Assembly: GCF_900112035.1 (NCBI RefSeq)
Contig: NZ_FOKC01000002.1
Coordinates: forward strand, 372,001 to 436,000
DNA length: 64,000 nt
Source of the DNA: Nocardioides alpinus
GTDB lineage: Bacteria > Actinomycetota > Actinomycetes > Propionibacteriales > Nocardioidaceae
Direction: 5' to 3'
The translations under genes and the position numbers were made by a program. Every line of letters begins with the position of its first letter. Position 1 is the stretch's first letter. Below are positions 7,920 through 17,208 of the stretch, piece after piece. The notes beneath the pieces are model-generated. The model saw only the letters and a program-made list of their open reading frames with translations, was not told where the DNA came from and made no database searches.

Positions 7920-9598
7920 CACTTCCTGCGCAACCAGAAGGCTGCAGTCGCCGGCTCGGCGCCCCGGGCGGTCTGGGTCGCCACGACGCGCAGCCGCCGC
8001 TCACCCAGCACCTTGCGCGCCGGACGCTGGAGCTTGAGCTTCACGGTCGCGTTCGCGCCCGGGGCGACGGAGTACTCCGCCTTCGCGAGGAGCAGCTTGC
8101 GGACCTGACCGTTGGCGAGCTCCACCTTGTGCTTCGAGCGGATCTTGACCTTGCCGTCGCACGCCTGGGCGCTGTGGCAGCTCACCGTCAGCCTGACCGT
8201 GTTGTTGCTGACCCGCTCGACCTTCGAGGCGGTGAGCTCGCCGACCACCGGCGTGAGCGCCGCAGGCGCCGGGCTGGGCGTGGGAGTGGGCGTCGGCGTG
8301 ACGGGAGCCGGCACCGTGGTCGTGGACGACTTCGTGTCGCCGAGGGTCGTCACCGAGAACGTGTACGACCCGGTCCCGGCAGGCAGGGCGAAGGGAACGG
8401 CGATGTCCGCGCCGGTGCCCTTCACGAACCGAGCGGTCGTGCCGAGGCTCACGCAGCCGTACTCGCCGGCAGCGAGGCCTGTGACCGTCGCGGTCACCGT
8501 GCTCGTCGCAGTGGCGGTCGAGGGCGTGGTGATGCCCAGCGGGGAGCTCGCCGGCGCGGCCCAGAGCAGCGCCGGAGCGGCCTGGAAGGTGGCCCGGCGC
8601 CATGCGTCACGCTTGAGGGTCACGCCCTCGGCGCGCGCCTCGGTCAGGTCGCCCGGGTTGTAGGCGATCCCGCCGGTCGGAGCCTTGCTCGCGCAGGCTC
8701 CGGGGTCGGCCGCCTGCACGCCACGCGTCCACGCGGCAGCGTCCGCGGCGGACGCCGTACGTCCCACCCGCCCGAGCGCCCAGCCGGCCAGCCCGGTGCT
8801 GTTGGAGTTGCTGCCCGGCGTCCAGGCGTCACCCTCCAGGGAGCCGTCGGCGAGCTGGATCGACTCGAGCCAGTCAGCGGCCTTGTCGACAGCAGCCGCC
8901 ACGCCCGGCGCGGTGCTGGCGGACTCGACCAGCGAGATGACGGCCAGGGCCGTCACGTCGGGGTTGGGGGCGTCGGTGGCATCGGCGCACGCCGTGGTGT
9001 CGAGGGTCAACCGGAAGAAGCCGGCCGGGCACTGCTGGGCGAGGAGCGCGCCTGTCGCGGCTCCCGCCTCGCTGGACCCTGCGACCGTGAGGGCCTCGAC
9101 GGCGAACGACTGGCCGATCGTGTTCTCGTAGTTGCCGTAGATGCTGTCGTCGGCGATCTCGCCAGTCGTGTCGGAGGTCAGCTCCTCGAGCTGGGCGATC
9201 AGGTCGATCTCGGGATAGGTCGTGCCGGCATCCCGCCCGAGCCGCTGGGTGAACGCCGCCGCCTTCGCGGTGGCGTTGGCGTAGCGGCCGTCCAGGGCGC
9301 CTTCGTCCGAGCGGGCGTAACCGTAGGGGTACGCCTCGGACGTGACGAGTGCGGGGGCGATGCTGTCACCGACCAGCTCGGCGGTCGCGGTGCGACCGAT
9401 GGCCTCGAGGGCCAGCCCGGCGTCGATGGACAGCCCGATGTCTGCGCCGTAGTCGCCGATGGCGAGCCCGGCGGTGAGCTGGCTCGCGATGTAGTCGCCG
9501 GCGATCCCGGTGGGTGACGTGGTGGTGGCGGCACTGGCCGGTTGGGCCAGTGTGGTGGCGGCGAGCGCGACGGCTGCCAGCCCGGAGATGAACTTCAT
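7919..9598 (-). CDS. Secreted alpha-toroid (prenyltransferase/squalene-oxidase repeat) protein with C-terminal beta domain
   Basis: 559 aa. The ATG at 9598 has GGAAGGGA upstream and opens a clear signal peptide (about 23 residues, ending PASA). Residues about 30-390 form helical repeats with conserved QQCPAGFFRL and further Cys, as in secreted bacterial proteins with the prenyltransferase/squalene cyclase alpha/alpha-toroid fold. That fold is shared by the N-terminal domain of intrinsic factor and transcobalamin. No terpene-cyclase DCTAE or DxDD motif was noticed, and the protein is exported, so a cyclase role is unlikely. A Pro/Thr linker follows (about 440-460), then a C-terminal domain of about 100 residues with a Cys pair (SCHSAQAC). 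It is the first gene after the cobalamin riboswitch and overlaps the DUF4430 gene. Confidence 0.8.
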   Translation of the reverse strand: MKFISGLAAVALAATTLAQPASAATTTSPTGIAGDYIASQLTAGLAIGDYGADIGLSIDAGLALEAIGRTATAELVGDSIAPALVTSEAYPYGYARSDEGALDGRYANATAKAAAFTQRLGRDAGTTYPEIDLIAQLEELTSDTTGEIADDSIYGNYENTIGQSFAVEALTVAGSSEAGAATGALLAQQCPAGFFRLTLDTTACADATDAPNPDVTALAVISLVESASTAPGVAAAVDKAADWLESIQLADGSLEGDAWTPGSNSNSTGLAGWALGRVGRTASAADAAAWTRGVQAADPGACASKAPTGGIAYNPGDLTEARAEGVTLKRDAWRRATFQAAPALLWAAPASSPLGITTPSTATATSTVTATVTGLAAGEYGCVSLGTTARFVKGTGADIAVPFALPAGTGSYTFSVTTLGDTKSSTTTVPAPVTPTPTPTPSPAPAALTPVVGELTASKVERVSNNTVRLTVSCHSAQACDGKVKIRSKHKVELANGQVRKLLLAKAEYSVAPGANATVKLKLQRPARKVLGERRLRVVATQTARGAEPATAAFWLRRK

Positions 9599-9619
9599 GT
9601 TCCCTTCCCCCGCTGCGAC

Positions 9620-9658
9620 AACGAGGGAGGACGGCATGCGCCGCAGGCCCCTCGCTGC
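9620..9658 (-). promoter_or_regulatory. Hairpin in the leader, possible riboswitch expression platform
   Basis: On the minus strand CAGCGAGGG (9658-9650) can pair with CCCTCGTTG (9628-9620), nine pairs with one G-U, between the cobalamin aptamer and the ribosome binding site of the gene at 9598. There is no U tract, so translational control or an anti-anti-structure is more likely than intrinsic termination. This is inference from pairing only. Confidence 0.4.
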
Positions 9659-9690
9659 ATTCCTCGACAGCGGTGGTGATCAAGACGCGT

Positions 9691-9830
9691 CGAGGAGGGT
9701 GTTCCGGCTCGCACGGGATTGCTCCCGTGCCCACGGTTGCGGGTCAGCGCCGGTGTTGGACCGGCTTTCCCCAGCTCGGGCGTAAGTGGTGCCGACCCAG
9801 GTGGGTGCGGCGTGGGCAGCCTAGCCCTCG
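9691..9830 (-). ncRNA. Cobalamin (adenosylcobalamin-type) riboswitch
   Basis: Reading the minus strand from 9830 to 9691, the conserved parts of the cobalamin aptamer appear in order: a P1-like GAGGG, then GGGGAAAGCCGGT, a P4-like helix pairing GCCGGT with ACCGGC, the core GCTGACCCGCAACCGT, a stem of GCACGGGA with TCCCGTGC, and the B12-box-like GAGCCGGAACACC leading into CCCTC, which closes P1. This matches actinobacterial versions of the element (Rfam RF00174). It lies about 95 nt upstream of the start at 9598, so it should control the toroid-DUF4430-ECF operon, repressing it when B12 is plentiful. Confidence 0.87.
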
Positions 9831-9847
9831 GCGCGGCCCGGACGCAC

Positions 9848-9878
9848 CTCGGCCCGGCGTACGGGACGCCGGGCCGAG
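9848..9878 (-). terminator. Strong hairpin terminator after the second toroid gene
   Basis: A perfect 13-bp inverted repeat (CTCGGCCCGGCGT and its complement) with a 5-base loop begins 40 bp past the stop of the gene at 9918-11318. It lacks a U tract, as is common in high-GC actinobacteria. It separates that gene from the riboswitch just downstream. Confidence 0.75.
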
Positions 9879-9917
9879 ATGGTGTGACAGGTGGTGTGAC
9901 GCAGTGGTGCTGGTGGG

Positions 9918-11318
9918 TCAGTTGCGGACCCGCAGCGACGTACGAGCCTCGTCGTCCGAGGTCTTCACGAGCGCGACGCGCCGCTGGTTGCCCGTGGGGA
10001 GCTGCAGCTTGCGCACGATCTTGTCGCCCGACTTCTTGCCCTTGATGCGCAGGAAGTCACCCTTGACCTGCATGCAGGCACTCTCGCTCGGGGCCAGTCC
10101 GAAGACCCGGAACTGCACGCGGTCACCCGCGCGGGCCTCACGCTTGACGGACACGATCTTCAGCTTGTCCTTGCTCGCCGGGGCGAACTGGAGGCCGAGG
10201 ACCGCCTGGGCGGTGGCGCGGCGCCACTCGTCACGACCGGCGGCGGGGATGCCGGTGGTCGCGGCCTCGGTGGCCTTCTCCTTGCGGTAGGCCACGGCAC
10301 CGGTGTCCTTGGTCAGCGCGGTGCGGCACTTGTACTTGTCGACCGGCTGGTTCTTGCGCACCCACAGCGCGGCCTTGAGGGCTGCGTCGCGGTTCTTCAG
10401 CAGACCCATCGCAAAGCCGCCGAGGGCGGTGGAGTTGGTGTTGATCTGCTCCGTGCCGGCGCCTCCGCGGATCGCGCCGCTGTTGCGCTGGCGAGCGGCC
10501 AGCCAGGTGCCGGCCTTGGCGAGGGCGGCCGTGACGGCCGGGCTCTTGTCACCCGACTCGATGAGGTTGATCACCGCGAGCGAGGTGGCGTCCGGGTCGG
10601 CCTCGCTGCCGGCCACACCCTCGGTGCACGACTGGCTCGGCACGTTGGCCTTGTCGAAGTTGAGCCGGAAGTAGCCCGACGCGCACTGCTGCTTGAGCAG
10701 GAAGTCGCGCGCCGCGCCTGCCTCGGCGGAGCTGGCCAGCGACAGCGCGCGCACGGCGTAGGCCTGGCCGACGACGTTGGCGAAGTTGCCGAACTCGGAC
10801 TTGTCGAAGATGCGCCCGGCGAACGCGGCCGCCTGCGGCTCTGCCGCGGGGTCGGCCGGGACATCGGCCGTGCGCTCCTCGAGGCGCGTGATCAGGTTGA
10901 CCCCGCCGTAGCTGGTCGGGTTCTTCTTGGCCACGCGGGCGAAGACCGCCGCCTTGCCCAGCGACCCGGCGTAGGACTCCTTGGTCCCGTCACCGACGTA
11001 GTCGGCGATGCGCGCCTCGAGGGCGGTGTTGATCGCCGTGACGTTCGCGCCCTGGCTGGCGACGGTCGAGAGCGCCATGCCGGTGTCGATGGTGAGGCCG
11101 AAGTCCGGGCCCTGCCCGGTGACGATCAGGCCGTTGGTGAGCTCCCCGGCCAGCCACTCGGCGGCGATGGTGGAGGGCGTGCTGTCGGTGCTGGCGGCGG
11201 CCTTGGCCGATCGCAAGGCCGGCGATGGATCCGCCGAGGCGGACGGTGCGACGAGCAACCCCGTCGCAAGTGCTGCGGACGACAGGGCGACCGCGCTGAT
11301 GCGGATGAACTGGTGCAT
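9918..11318 (-). CDS. Secreted alpha-toroid protein, paralogue of the riboswitch-controlled one
   Basis: 466 aa from the ATG at 11318 with GGAAGGAAG upstream. It has a signal peptide (MHQFIRISAVALSS onward, cleaved near ASADP, about residue 28). The helical-repeat region aligns by eye with its neighbour: QQCASGYFRL, DATSLAVINLIES and NSTALGGFAMGL correspond to QQCPAGFFRL, DVTALAVISLVES and NSTGLAGWALGR. It is about 90 residues shorter and has a different, basic C-terminus (about residues 370-466, containing SACMQVKGD). Same proposed fold as the alpha domain of intrinsic factor/transcobalamin. It lies upstream of the riboswitch and is closed by its own terminator, so it is probably expressed independently. 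Confidence 0.78.
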   Translation of the reverse strand: MHQFIRISAVALSSAALATGLLVAPSASADPSPALRSAKAAASTDSTPSTIAAEWLAGELTNGLIVTGQGPDFGLTIDTGMALSTVASQGANVTAINTALEARIADYVGDGTKESYAGSLGKAAVFARVAKKNPTSYGGVNLITRLEERTADVPADPAAEPQAAAFAGRIFDKSEFGNFANVVGQAYAVRALSLASSAEAGAARDFLLKQQCASGYFRLNFDKANVPSQSCTEGVAGSEADPDATSLAVINLIESGDKSPAVTAALAKAGTWLAARQRNSGAIRGGAGTEQINTNSTALGGFAMGLLKNRDAALKAALWVRKNQPVDKYKCRTALTKDTGAVAYRKEKATEAATTGIPAAGRDEWRRATAQAVLGLQFAPASKDKLKIVSVKREARAGDRVQFRVFGLAPSESACMQVKGDFLRIKGKKSGDKIVRKLQLPTGNQRRVALVKTSDDEARTSLRVRN

Positions 11319-11408
11319 GACTTCCTTCCCGCCCGCGACGAGATGACGCGACGATGTCGACGTCATTGACGGCCAGGCCGTCCCCCGTGTCACGGGCGTT
11401 AATTGGCG

Positions 11409-11424
11409 ATGTGACCCATGTGAC
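11409..11424. repeat. Short direct repeat in the promoter region of the second toroid gene
   Basis: Two copies of ATGTGAC separated by CC (GTCACAT twice on the minus strand) lie about 90-105 bp upstream of the start at 11318, within the 166-bp gap before gatB. It could be an activator or operator site. No riboswitch-like core was found in this gap. Confidence 0.3.
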
Positions 11425-11484
11425 TCACCTGCAGAGTAACAAGTTGTCTAGACCGCTCAAGTGGTTCGGGTGGGGCGGGTGGGA

Positions 11485-13008
11485 TCAGCCCAGCTTCTCC
11501 AGGATCAGCTCGCGCACCCGGCCGGCGTCGGCCTGTCCGCGCATCTCCTTCATCACCGCGCCGATGAGGGCGCCGGCCGCGGCGTGCTTGCCGTCGCGGA
11601 TCTTGTCGGCGATGTCGGGGTTGGCAGCGATGGCGTTGTCGACGGCTGCACCGAGCGCACCGTCGTCGGAGACCACCGCTAGGCCGCGCTTCTCGACCAC
11701 CTCGTCGGGGCTGCCCTCGCCGGCGAGGACGCCCTCGAACACCTGACGGGCGAGCTTGTCGTTGACCGTCCTGTCGTCCACGAGCGCCTGGATGCGCGCG
11801 ACCTGGGCGGGCGTGATCGGCAGGTCGACGATGTCGACGCCGTCCTCGTTGCTGCGCCGGGCGAGCTCACCGAGCCACCACTTGCGGGCGGCCTGCGGTG
11901 CGGCGCCCTCGGCGATGGTCTCCTCGACCAGCCCGAGCGCCCCCGCGCCCACGGTGTCGCGCATCTCCATGTCGGTGAAGCCCCACGCGGCCTGCAGCCG
12001 CGCACGGCGTACGGTCGGGTTCTCCGGCAGCGTCCCGCGCAGCTCCTCGACCCACTCGCGGCTCGGCGCGACCGGCACGAGGTCGGGCTCGGGGAAGTAG
12101 CGGTAGTCCTCGGCGTCCGACTTCTCGCGACCACTGGTCGTGACGCCGGTGTCCTCGTGCCAGTGGCGGGTCTCCTGCAGGATCGAGCCGCCGTCGCTGA
12201 GGATCGCGCCGTGGCGCTGCATCTCGTAACGCACGGCCCGCTCGACCGAGCGGAACGAGTTGACGTTCTTGGTCTCGGTGCGGGTGCCGAGCGTGCCGGA
12301 GCCCTTGGGGGCCAGCGACAGGTTGACGTCGGCGCGCAGGTTGCCCTGGTCCATCCGGGCCTCGGAGACGCCGAGCGCGACGATCAGCTCGCGGAGCTGG
12401 GCGACGTACGCCTTGGCGACCTCGGGTGCCCGCTCCCCCGCGCCCATGATCGGGCGGGTGACGATCTCGATCAGCGGGATCCCGGCGCGGTTGTAGTCGA
12501 CGAGGGAGTAGTCGGCGCCGTGGATCCGGCCGGTGGCGCCGCCGACGTGCAGCGACTTGCCGGTGTCCTCCTCCATGTGGGCACGCTCGATCTCGACGCG
12601 GAACGTCTCGGTCTCCCCGGCCTCGTTCTGCAGGTCGACATCCATCCAGCCGTCGAAGCAGATCGGCTCGTCGTACTGCGAGGTCTGGAAGTTCTTCGGC
12701 ATGTCCGGGTAGAAGTAGTTCTTCCGGGCGAAGCGGCACCACTCGGCGATGTCGCAGTTGAGCGCGAGGCCGATCCGGATCGCGGACTCGACGGCCTTCG
12801 CGTTGACCACCGGCATCGCGCCGGGCAGGCCCAGGCACGTCGGGCACACGCCGGCGTTGGGATCGCCGCCGAAGGTGGCCGGGCAGCCGCAGAACATCTT
12901 GGACGCGGTGTTGAGCTCGACGTGGACCTCGAGGCCGATGGCCGGGTCGAACGCCGCCAGCACGTCCTCGTACGACATCAGAGCTGTGTCATTCGTGTGG
13001 GCGCTCAT
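11485..13008 (-). CDS. gatB: Aspartyl/glutamyl-tRNA(Asn/Gln) amidotransferase subunit B
   Basis: 507 aa, normal for GatB. The N-terminal domain contains GLEVHVEL and the Zn site CGCPATFGG with [10 protein letters not shown]. This domain binds misacylated tRNA and carries the kinase site that activates the Glu or Asp side chain. The C-terminal GatB/YqeY helical domain (about 350-507) binds the tRNA elbow. Ammonia reaches it by tunnel from GatA. The start overlaps the gatA stop by four bases (ATGA), giving fixed stoichiometry. The presence of gatCAB implies that at least one of Gln-tRNA or Asn-tRNA is made by transamidation, as is usual in actinobacteria. Confidence 0.97.
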   Translation of the reverse strand: MSAHTNDTALMSYEDVLAAFDPAIGLEVHVELNTASKMFCGCPATFGGDPNAGVCPTCLGLPGAMPVVNAKAVESAIRIGLALNCDIAEWCRFARKNYFYPDMPKNFQTSQYDEPICFDGWMDVDLQNEAGETETFRVEIERAHMEEDTGKSLHVGGATGRIHGADYSLVDYNRAGIPLIEIVTRPIMGAGERAPEVAKAYVAQLRELIVALGVSEARMDQGNLRADVNLSLAPKGSGTLGTRTETKNVNSFRSVERAVRYEMQRHGAILSDGGSILQETRHWHEDTGVTTSGREKSDAEDYRYFPEPDLVPVAPSREWVEELRGTLPENPTVRRARLQAAWGFTDMEMRDTVGAGALGLVEETIAEGAAPQAARKWWLGELARRSNEDGVDIVDLPITPAQVARIQALVDDRTVNDKLARQVFEGVLAGEGSPDEVVEKRGLAVVSDDGALGAAVDNAIAANPDIADKIRDGKHAAAGALIGAVMKEMRGQADAGRVRELILEKLG

Positions 13009-14531
13009 CGGTCAGTCTCCAGTTCGGGCGCGCGGTCGAGCAGGGGGCCACCCCACTGGTCGGTGAGCAGCTTCTCGAGGGCGGCACCGACGCGGTAGAC
13101 GCGGTCGTCGGCCAGCGCCGGGGCGAGGACCTGGAAGCCGCTCGGCAGTCCGTCCTCGTCGGCGAGGCCGTTGGGCACCGAGATGCCCGGCACGCCGGCC
13201 AGGTTGGCGGGGATGGTGGCGAGGTCGTTGAGGTACATCGCCATCGGGTCGTCGAGCTTCTCCCCCAGCTTGAAGGCCGTGGTCGGAGCGGTCGGGGACA
13301 CGAGCACGTCGACACGGGCGAATGCGGCCTCGAAGTCGCGGCTGATCAGCGTGCGGATCTTCTGGGCCTGACCGTAGTAGGCGTCGTAGTAGCCGCTGGA
13401 GAGGGCGTAGGTGCCGAGGATGATGCGGCGCTTGACCTCGTCGCCGAAGCCGGCGTCGCGCGTGGCGCGCATGACGTCCTCGGCGCTCGGGTCGCCGTCC
13501 GGCGTGACCCTCAGGCCGAAGCGCATCGCGTCGAACTTCGCGAGGTTGCTCGACGCCTCGGCCGGCAGGATCAGGTAGTAGGCCGCGAGCGCGTGCACGA
13601 AGGACGGGCAGGACACCTCCACGACCTCGGCGCCTGCCTTGACCAGCAGCTCGACGGACTCGTTGAAGCGCGCCATCACGCCGGACTGCCAGCCGTCGCC
13701 CGCCAGCTCGGTGATCACGCCGACCTTGACGCCGCTCATGTCGCCGGTCGCGCCCTGCGCGGCCGCCTCGGTGAAGGAGGGCCACTCGGTCTTGATCGAG
13801 GTGGAGTCGCGCAGGTCGTGGCCACCGATGACGTCGTGCAGCATCGCGGAGTCGCGCACGGTGCGGGTGACCGGACCGGCCTGGTCGAGGCTGTTGGCGA
13901 GGGCGACGAGACCGTAGCGCGACACACCGCCGTAGGTCGGCTTCACGCCGACGGTGCCGGTGACGGCGCCGGGCTGGCGGATCGAGCCGCCGGTGTCGGT
14001 GCCGATCGCGAGCGGGGCCTGGAACGACGCGACGGCTGCCGCCGAGCCACCGCCGGAACCGCCCGGGATACGGTCGAGGTCCCACGGGTTGCGGGTCGGG
14101 CCGTAGGCGGAGTGCTCGGTGGACGAGCCCATCGCGAACTCGTCCATGTTGGTCTTGCCCAGGATCGGCAGGCCGGCGACGCGCAGGCGCTGGACCACGG
14201 TGGCGTCGTAGGGCGGGATCCAGCCCTCGAGGATCTTCGACCCGCAGGTCGTCGGCAGCCCGCGCGTGGCGAGCACGTCCTTGACCGCGATCGGTACGCC
14301 GTCCAGCGGGCCGCGTGCCTCGCCACGCGCACGCCGGGCGTCGGACTCGGCGGCCTGGGCCAACGCGCCCTCACGGTCGACGTGGAGGAAGGCGTGGATG
14401 CCCCGCCCGTCGACGGCGGTGTCGACCGCGTCGATGCGGTCGAGGTGCATCTCGGTCAGCTCGACACTCGTGGTGGAACCGTCCGCGAGCGCGCCGGCCG
14501 CCTCGGCTGCGGTGTCCTTCACCGTGCTCAT
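13005..14531 (-). CDS. gatA: Aspartyl/glutamyl-tRNA(Asn/Gln) amidotransferase subunit A (glutaminase)
   Basis: 508 aa amidase-signature enzyme. The Ser-cisSer-Lys triad is visible: Lys in PIAVKDV, the [11 protein letters not shown] loop and the nucleophile region [12 protein letters not shown]. It hydrolyses glutamine and channels ammonia to GatB. The ATG at 14531 shares one base with the gatC stop (TGATG), and its stop overlaps gatB. Length and motifs are canonical. Confidence 0.97.
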   Translation of the reverse strand: MSTVKDTAAEAAGALADGSTTSVELTEMHLDRIDAVDTAVDGRGIHAFLHVDREGALAQAAESDARRARGEARGPLDGVPIAVKDVLATRGLPTTCGSKILEGWIPPYDATVVQRLRVAGLPILGKTNMDEFAMGSSTEHSAYGPTRNPWDLDRIPGGSGGGSAAAVASFQAPLAIGTDTGGSIRQPGAVTGTVGVKPTYGGVSRYGLVALANSLDQAGPVTRTVRDSAMLHDVIGGHDLRDSTSIKTEWPSFTEAAAQGATGDMSGVKVGVITELAGDGWQSGVMARFNESVELLVKAGAEVVEVSCPSFVHALAAYYLILPAEASSNLAKFDAMRFGLRVTPDGDPSAEDVMRATRDAGFGDEVKRRIILGTYALSSGYYDAYYGQAQKIRTLISRDFEAAFARVDVLVSPTAPTTAFKLGEKLDDPMAMYLNDLATIPANLAGVPGISVPNGLADEDGLPSGFQVLAPALADDRVYRVGAALEKLLTDQWGGPLLDRAPELETDR

Positions 14532-14830
14532 CAGGCCTCCTCGCCCAGGATGCGCGGGACCGAGAAGCGGTTGCCCTCCACGGCGGGGGCGCCGGAGAGC
14601 GCCTCCTCTGCACTGAGACCGGGCACCACGACGTCCTCGCGGAACACGTTGGTCAGCGGGATCGCGTGCGACGTGGGCGGCACGTCGTCCCCCGCGACAC
14701 CGGTGATGGAGGCGACGGACTCGAGGATGACGCTGAGCTGCGGCGCCAGGTGGTCGAGCTCGGCGTCGGAGAGGTCGATGCGGGCGAGGGTGGCCAGGTG
14801 GGCCACTTCGTCCCTGGTGATCTCGGGCAT
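14531..14830 (-). CDS. gatC: Aspartyl/glutamyl-tRNA amidotransferase subunit C
   Basis: 99 aa, the usual size. The opening [20 protein letters not shown] is the conserved GatC N-terminal helix pair; the chain wraps around the GatA-GatB interface and stabilises it. First gene of the gatCAB operon. No Shine-Dalgarno sequence precedes the ATG; instead a TAGGAT -10 box ends seven bases upstream, so the mRNA probably begins at the start codon. Confidence 0.95.
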   Translation of the reverse strand: MPEITRDEVAHLATLARIDLSDAELDHLAPQLSVILESVASITGVAGDDVPPTSHAIPLTNVFREDVVVPGLSAEEALSGAPAVEGNRFSVPRILGEEA

Positions 14831-14837
14831 GGCGGCA

Positions 14838-14843
14838 ATCCTA
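14838..14843 (-). promoter_or_regulatory. -10 box of gatC, leaderless start
   Basis: TAGGAT on the minus strand, seven bases before the gatC ATG. That spacing puts transcription start at the A of ATG. Confidence 0.55.
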
Positions 14844-14998
14844 GGTCCACGCCCCGCCCACCTCTGCTGGCGGGCGGGACGGTCGACCCGTTCGTCCCGT
14901 CCCGTCGGGATTCGTGCCCCATGTGACGGGAATGGCGTCGGGCGAAGCCTCGAACCACGGCGTCGGAAGGTCCGTCGCCATGGCTCGAGGTGACCACG

Positions 14999-16561
14999 AT
15001 GAGGGCACGACTGGCGATGGCGGGACTGGCGCTCTGCCCCCTGCTGACCGGGTGCGGAGCTGCAGCTCGCATCCAGGCGGACCTGCCGCAGGCCTCGGCC
15101 TCCGCGCCCCTCGCTCCTGGCGCCGACGGTCGCAGTCGTGACGACGGGCAGCCGCGCCGGGACCGGTCGGAACCCCGGGGGTCCGAGGACTGGCGGATCA
15201 GCAAGCCGTCACAGCACGGTGAGCTGGCCGCGTACACGACCCGCGCGAGCGGCATGCCCGGGACCCGGGTCGGGCTCAAGGTCTCCACCACCCAGGGCGG
15301 CTGGGAGGCAGCCGCCTGGCGCATCGGCGCCTACCGCGGCGGCACGGGCACGTTCGTCTGGGAGTCCGGGTTCCGGGTGGGTCGCCAGCAGCCTGCTCCC
15401 CGGTTCGCGCCGGCCGCGACCCGCACCGTCGTCGCGCACTGGAGGCGGGACCTGACCGTCGACACCTCGTCGTGGCAGCCGGGCTTCTACGTCTTCCGGC
15501 TGCGGACGGACACGGGCTGGGAGACCCAGGTGCCCTACGTCGTGACGTCACCCACCGCCGAGGGCACCGTCGCCCTGGTCGCACCGATCACCACCTGGCA
15601 GGCCTACAACCAGTGGGGCGGCTACAGCCTCTACGCGGGGGCCAACGGCGACACCCCCAGCCACGCGGTCAGCTTCGACCGCCCCTACAACGGTGCGACC
15701 GGGGCCAACGACTACCGCACTGCAGCCATCCCGATCGTCGTGCGCGCCGAGCACGAGGGGATCCCACTCTCCTACTTCACCAACGTCGACCTCCACACCG
15801 TGCCGGACGCCCTGGCCGGAGCCCGTGGGTACGTGTCGATGGGCCACGACGAGTACTGGACGACCACGATGCGCGAGGTCGTCCTCGACGCGCGGGACTC
15901 CGGCACCAACCTGGCCTTCCTCGGTGCCAACACGATGTACTGGCGGGTCCGGCTCGAGGACCGTCCGACCGGTCCCGCACGGGTCGTCGTCGGCTACCGC
16001 CACTCGGCGCACCTCGACCCTCTGTTCGCCCAGGGATCGCAGGACGCGAGTGCCCAGTTCCGCCAGCAGCCGGTGCCGCGGCCCGAGCACGACCTGCTCG
16101 GCATGCAGTACGAGTGCTACCCGGTCGACACCGACTATGTCGTCGCGAGCCCGGACTGGTGGGGCTTCCGCGGCACCGGGGTGCGCCGCGGTGACCACGT
16201 CACCGGGCTCGTGGGCCCCGAGGCGGACCGCGTCTATCCCGACGGCAGGCTGCCGCGGCCGCTGCAGGTCCTGAGCCACTCGCCGTACTCGTGCCGCGGC
16301 GTCACCACGTCGTCGCAGTCGGTCTACTACTCGGCGCCGTCGGGCGCCGGGGTGTTCAACGCCGGCACGCTCCGTTGGGGATGCTCGCTCGTCGACCGGT
16401 GCGACCGCCCGCTCGGGACGGCCACCGCGCGCTTCACCCGCGTGGTCACCGGCACGGTCCTCCGCGAGTTCGCCCGGGGCCCGGTCGGCGATCGTCACCC
16501 CGCCCGCGACAACGTCGAGGCCTTCGCCCTCTCCCCTGTCAACACGGTCCCGGCGAGCTGA
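14999..16561 (+). CDS. Lipoprotein with N,N-dimethylformamidase beta-subunit-like domain
   Basis: 520 aa. The ATG at 14999 with GAGG upstream gives a signal peptide with lipobox LLTGC (Cys about residue 19); a GTG at 14990 is the alternative. Residues about 60-170 look like a beta-sandwich, and from about 185 the sequence matches the C-terminal region of N,N-dimethylformamidase large subunits ([43 protein letters not shown]). These proteins are mostly uncharacterised outside true DMFases; the fold is glutamine-amidotransferase-like. Being an exported lipoprotein with no small-subunit gene nearby, it is unlikely to be a DMFase and may act on envelope material. It precedes two more envelope genes on the same strand. 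Confidence 0.72.
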   Translation: MRARLAMAGLALCPLLTGCGAAARIQADLPQASASAPLAPGADGRSRDDGQPRRDRSEPRGSEDWRISKPSQHGELAAYTTRASGMPGTRVGLKVSTTQGGWEAAAWRIGAYRGGTGTFVWESGFRVGRQQPAPRFAPAATRTVVAHWRRDLTVDTSSWQPGFYVFRLRTDTGWETQVPYVVTSPTAEGTVALVAPITTWQAYNQWGGYSLYAGANGDTPSHAVSFDRPYNGATGANDYRTAAIPIVVRAEHEGIPLSYFTNVDLHTVPDALAGARGYVSMGHDEYWTTTMREVVLDARDSGTNLAFLGANTMYWRVRLEDRPTGPARVVVGYRHSAHLDPLFAQGSQDASAQFRQQPVPRPEHDLLGMQYECYPVDTDYVVASPDWWGFRGTGVRRGDHVTGLVGPEADRVYPDGRLPRPLQVLSHSPYSCRGVTTSSQSVYYSAPSGAGVFNAGTLRWGCSLVDRCDRPLGTATARFTRVVTGTVLREFARGPVGDRHPARDNVEAFALSPVNTVPAS

Positions 16562-16596
16562 GACACGGCGGGCGTCGGTCGGCCATGATGAAGGGC

Positions 16597-17208
16597 ATGG
16601 GGCACCCTCGACGCCACGCGGGCCGCGCCTTCCTGCGTACGGCGGGGAGCGTCGTCGCCGTGGCGGCGCTGGTGTCCGGGTGCCAGGACGGCGCACCCGA
16701 CGATCCCCCCGCCCCGGGTCAGCAGTCCGCGGCGCTCCGCGTGGAGACGGTCGCGGGAGCAGAGCAGCTCGACGAGCGCACCCGCGCCGACCTCGAGGCG
16801 GCCGTCGGCGACGTGCTCTCCGCCTACGTGCTCGAGGCGTTCCTCGGCGACTTCCCGCGTGAGGAGTTCGTCCGCTCCTTCGAGTCCTTCACCAGCCGCG
16901 CGGCCAGCAGTGCCACCCGCGACATCGACCTGCTCACGGCGGCCGGCACGGCCGACGCCACCGCCGTACGCGCGACCGATCTCGACGCCCGGCTGTCGTT
17001 CCTGACGCAGTCGGGCACGGCGCACAGCGGCACTGCGGCGGTGCACTTCGCGTTCGAGGCCACGCTCGAGGACGGGACCACGCAAGCGCTCGTGCTCGAC
17101 GGCCGCTTCCTGCTGGAGGCGGACCGGGACACGTGGTCGATCTTCGGCTACGACGTCGCGTACGACGACGGGCTCGGCGTCCCCGTGGAGACGGAGTCGA
17201 CCCCGTGA
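16597..17208 (+). CDS. Unknown lipoprotein coupled to an LCP-family gene
   Basis: 203 aa. The signal peptide ends in lipobox LVSGC (Cys about residue 30). The mature part is acidic, mostly helical at first (EQLDERTRADLEAAVGDVLS) and then a beta-rich region (about 115-195) reminiscent of SnoaL/NTF2-like or TPM-type folds, but no family is recognised. The ATG at 16597 is chosen because CATGAT ends seven bases upstream, as in other leaderless starts here; ATGs at 16585 and 16588 are in frame but lack a ribosome site. Its TGA overlaps the GTG of the LCP gene (GTGA), pointing to a joint role in cell-envelope assembly. Confidence 0.7.
   Translation: MGHPRRHAGRAFLRTAGSVVAVAALVSGCQDGAPDDPPAPGQQSAALRVETVAGAEQLDERTRADLEAAVGDVLSAYVLEAFLGDFPREEFVRSFESFTSRAASSATRDIDLLTAAGTADATAVRATDLDARLSFLTQSGTAHSGTAAVHFAFEATLEDGTTQALVLDGRFLLEADRDTWSIFGYDVAYDDGLGVPVETESTP

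Noticed and set aside
9918..11318. Terpene cyclase or prenyltransferase activity for the toroid proteins
   Set aside because: Both have Sec signal peptides and lack noticed DxDD/DCTAE-type catalytic motifs; their context is a transporter with a cobalamin riboswitch.
11319..11484. A second cobalamin riboswitch upstream of the gene at 11318
   Set aside because: The 166-bp gap shows only a GTCACAT direct repeat; no GCCGGT...CCGCAACCGT core was found.
14999..16561. True N,N-dimethylformamidase
   Set aside because: The protein is an exported lipoprotein and no small-subunit gene is adjacent.
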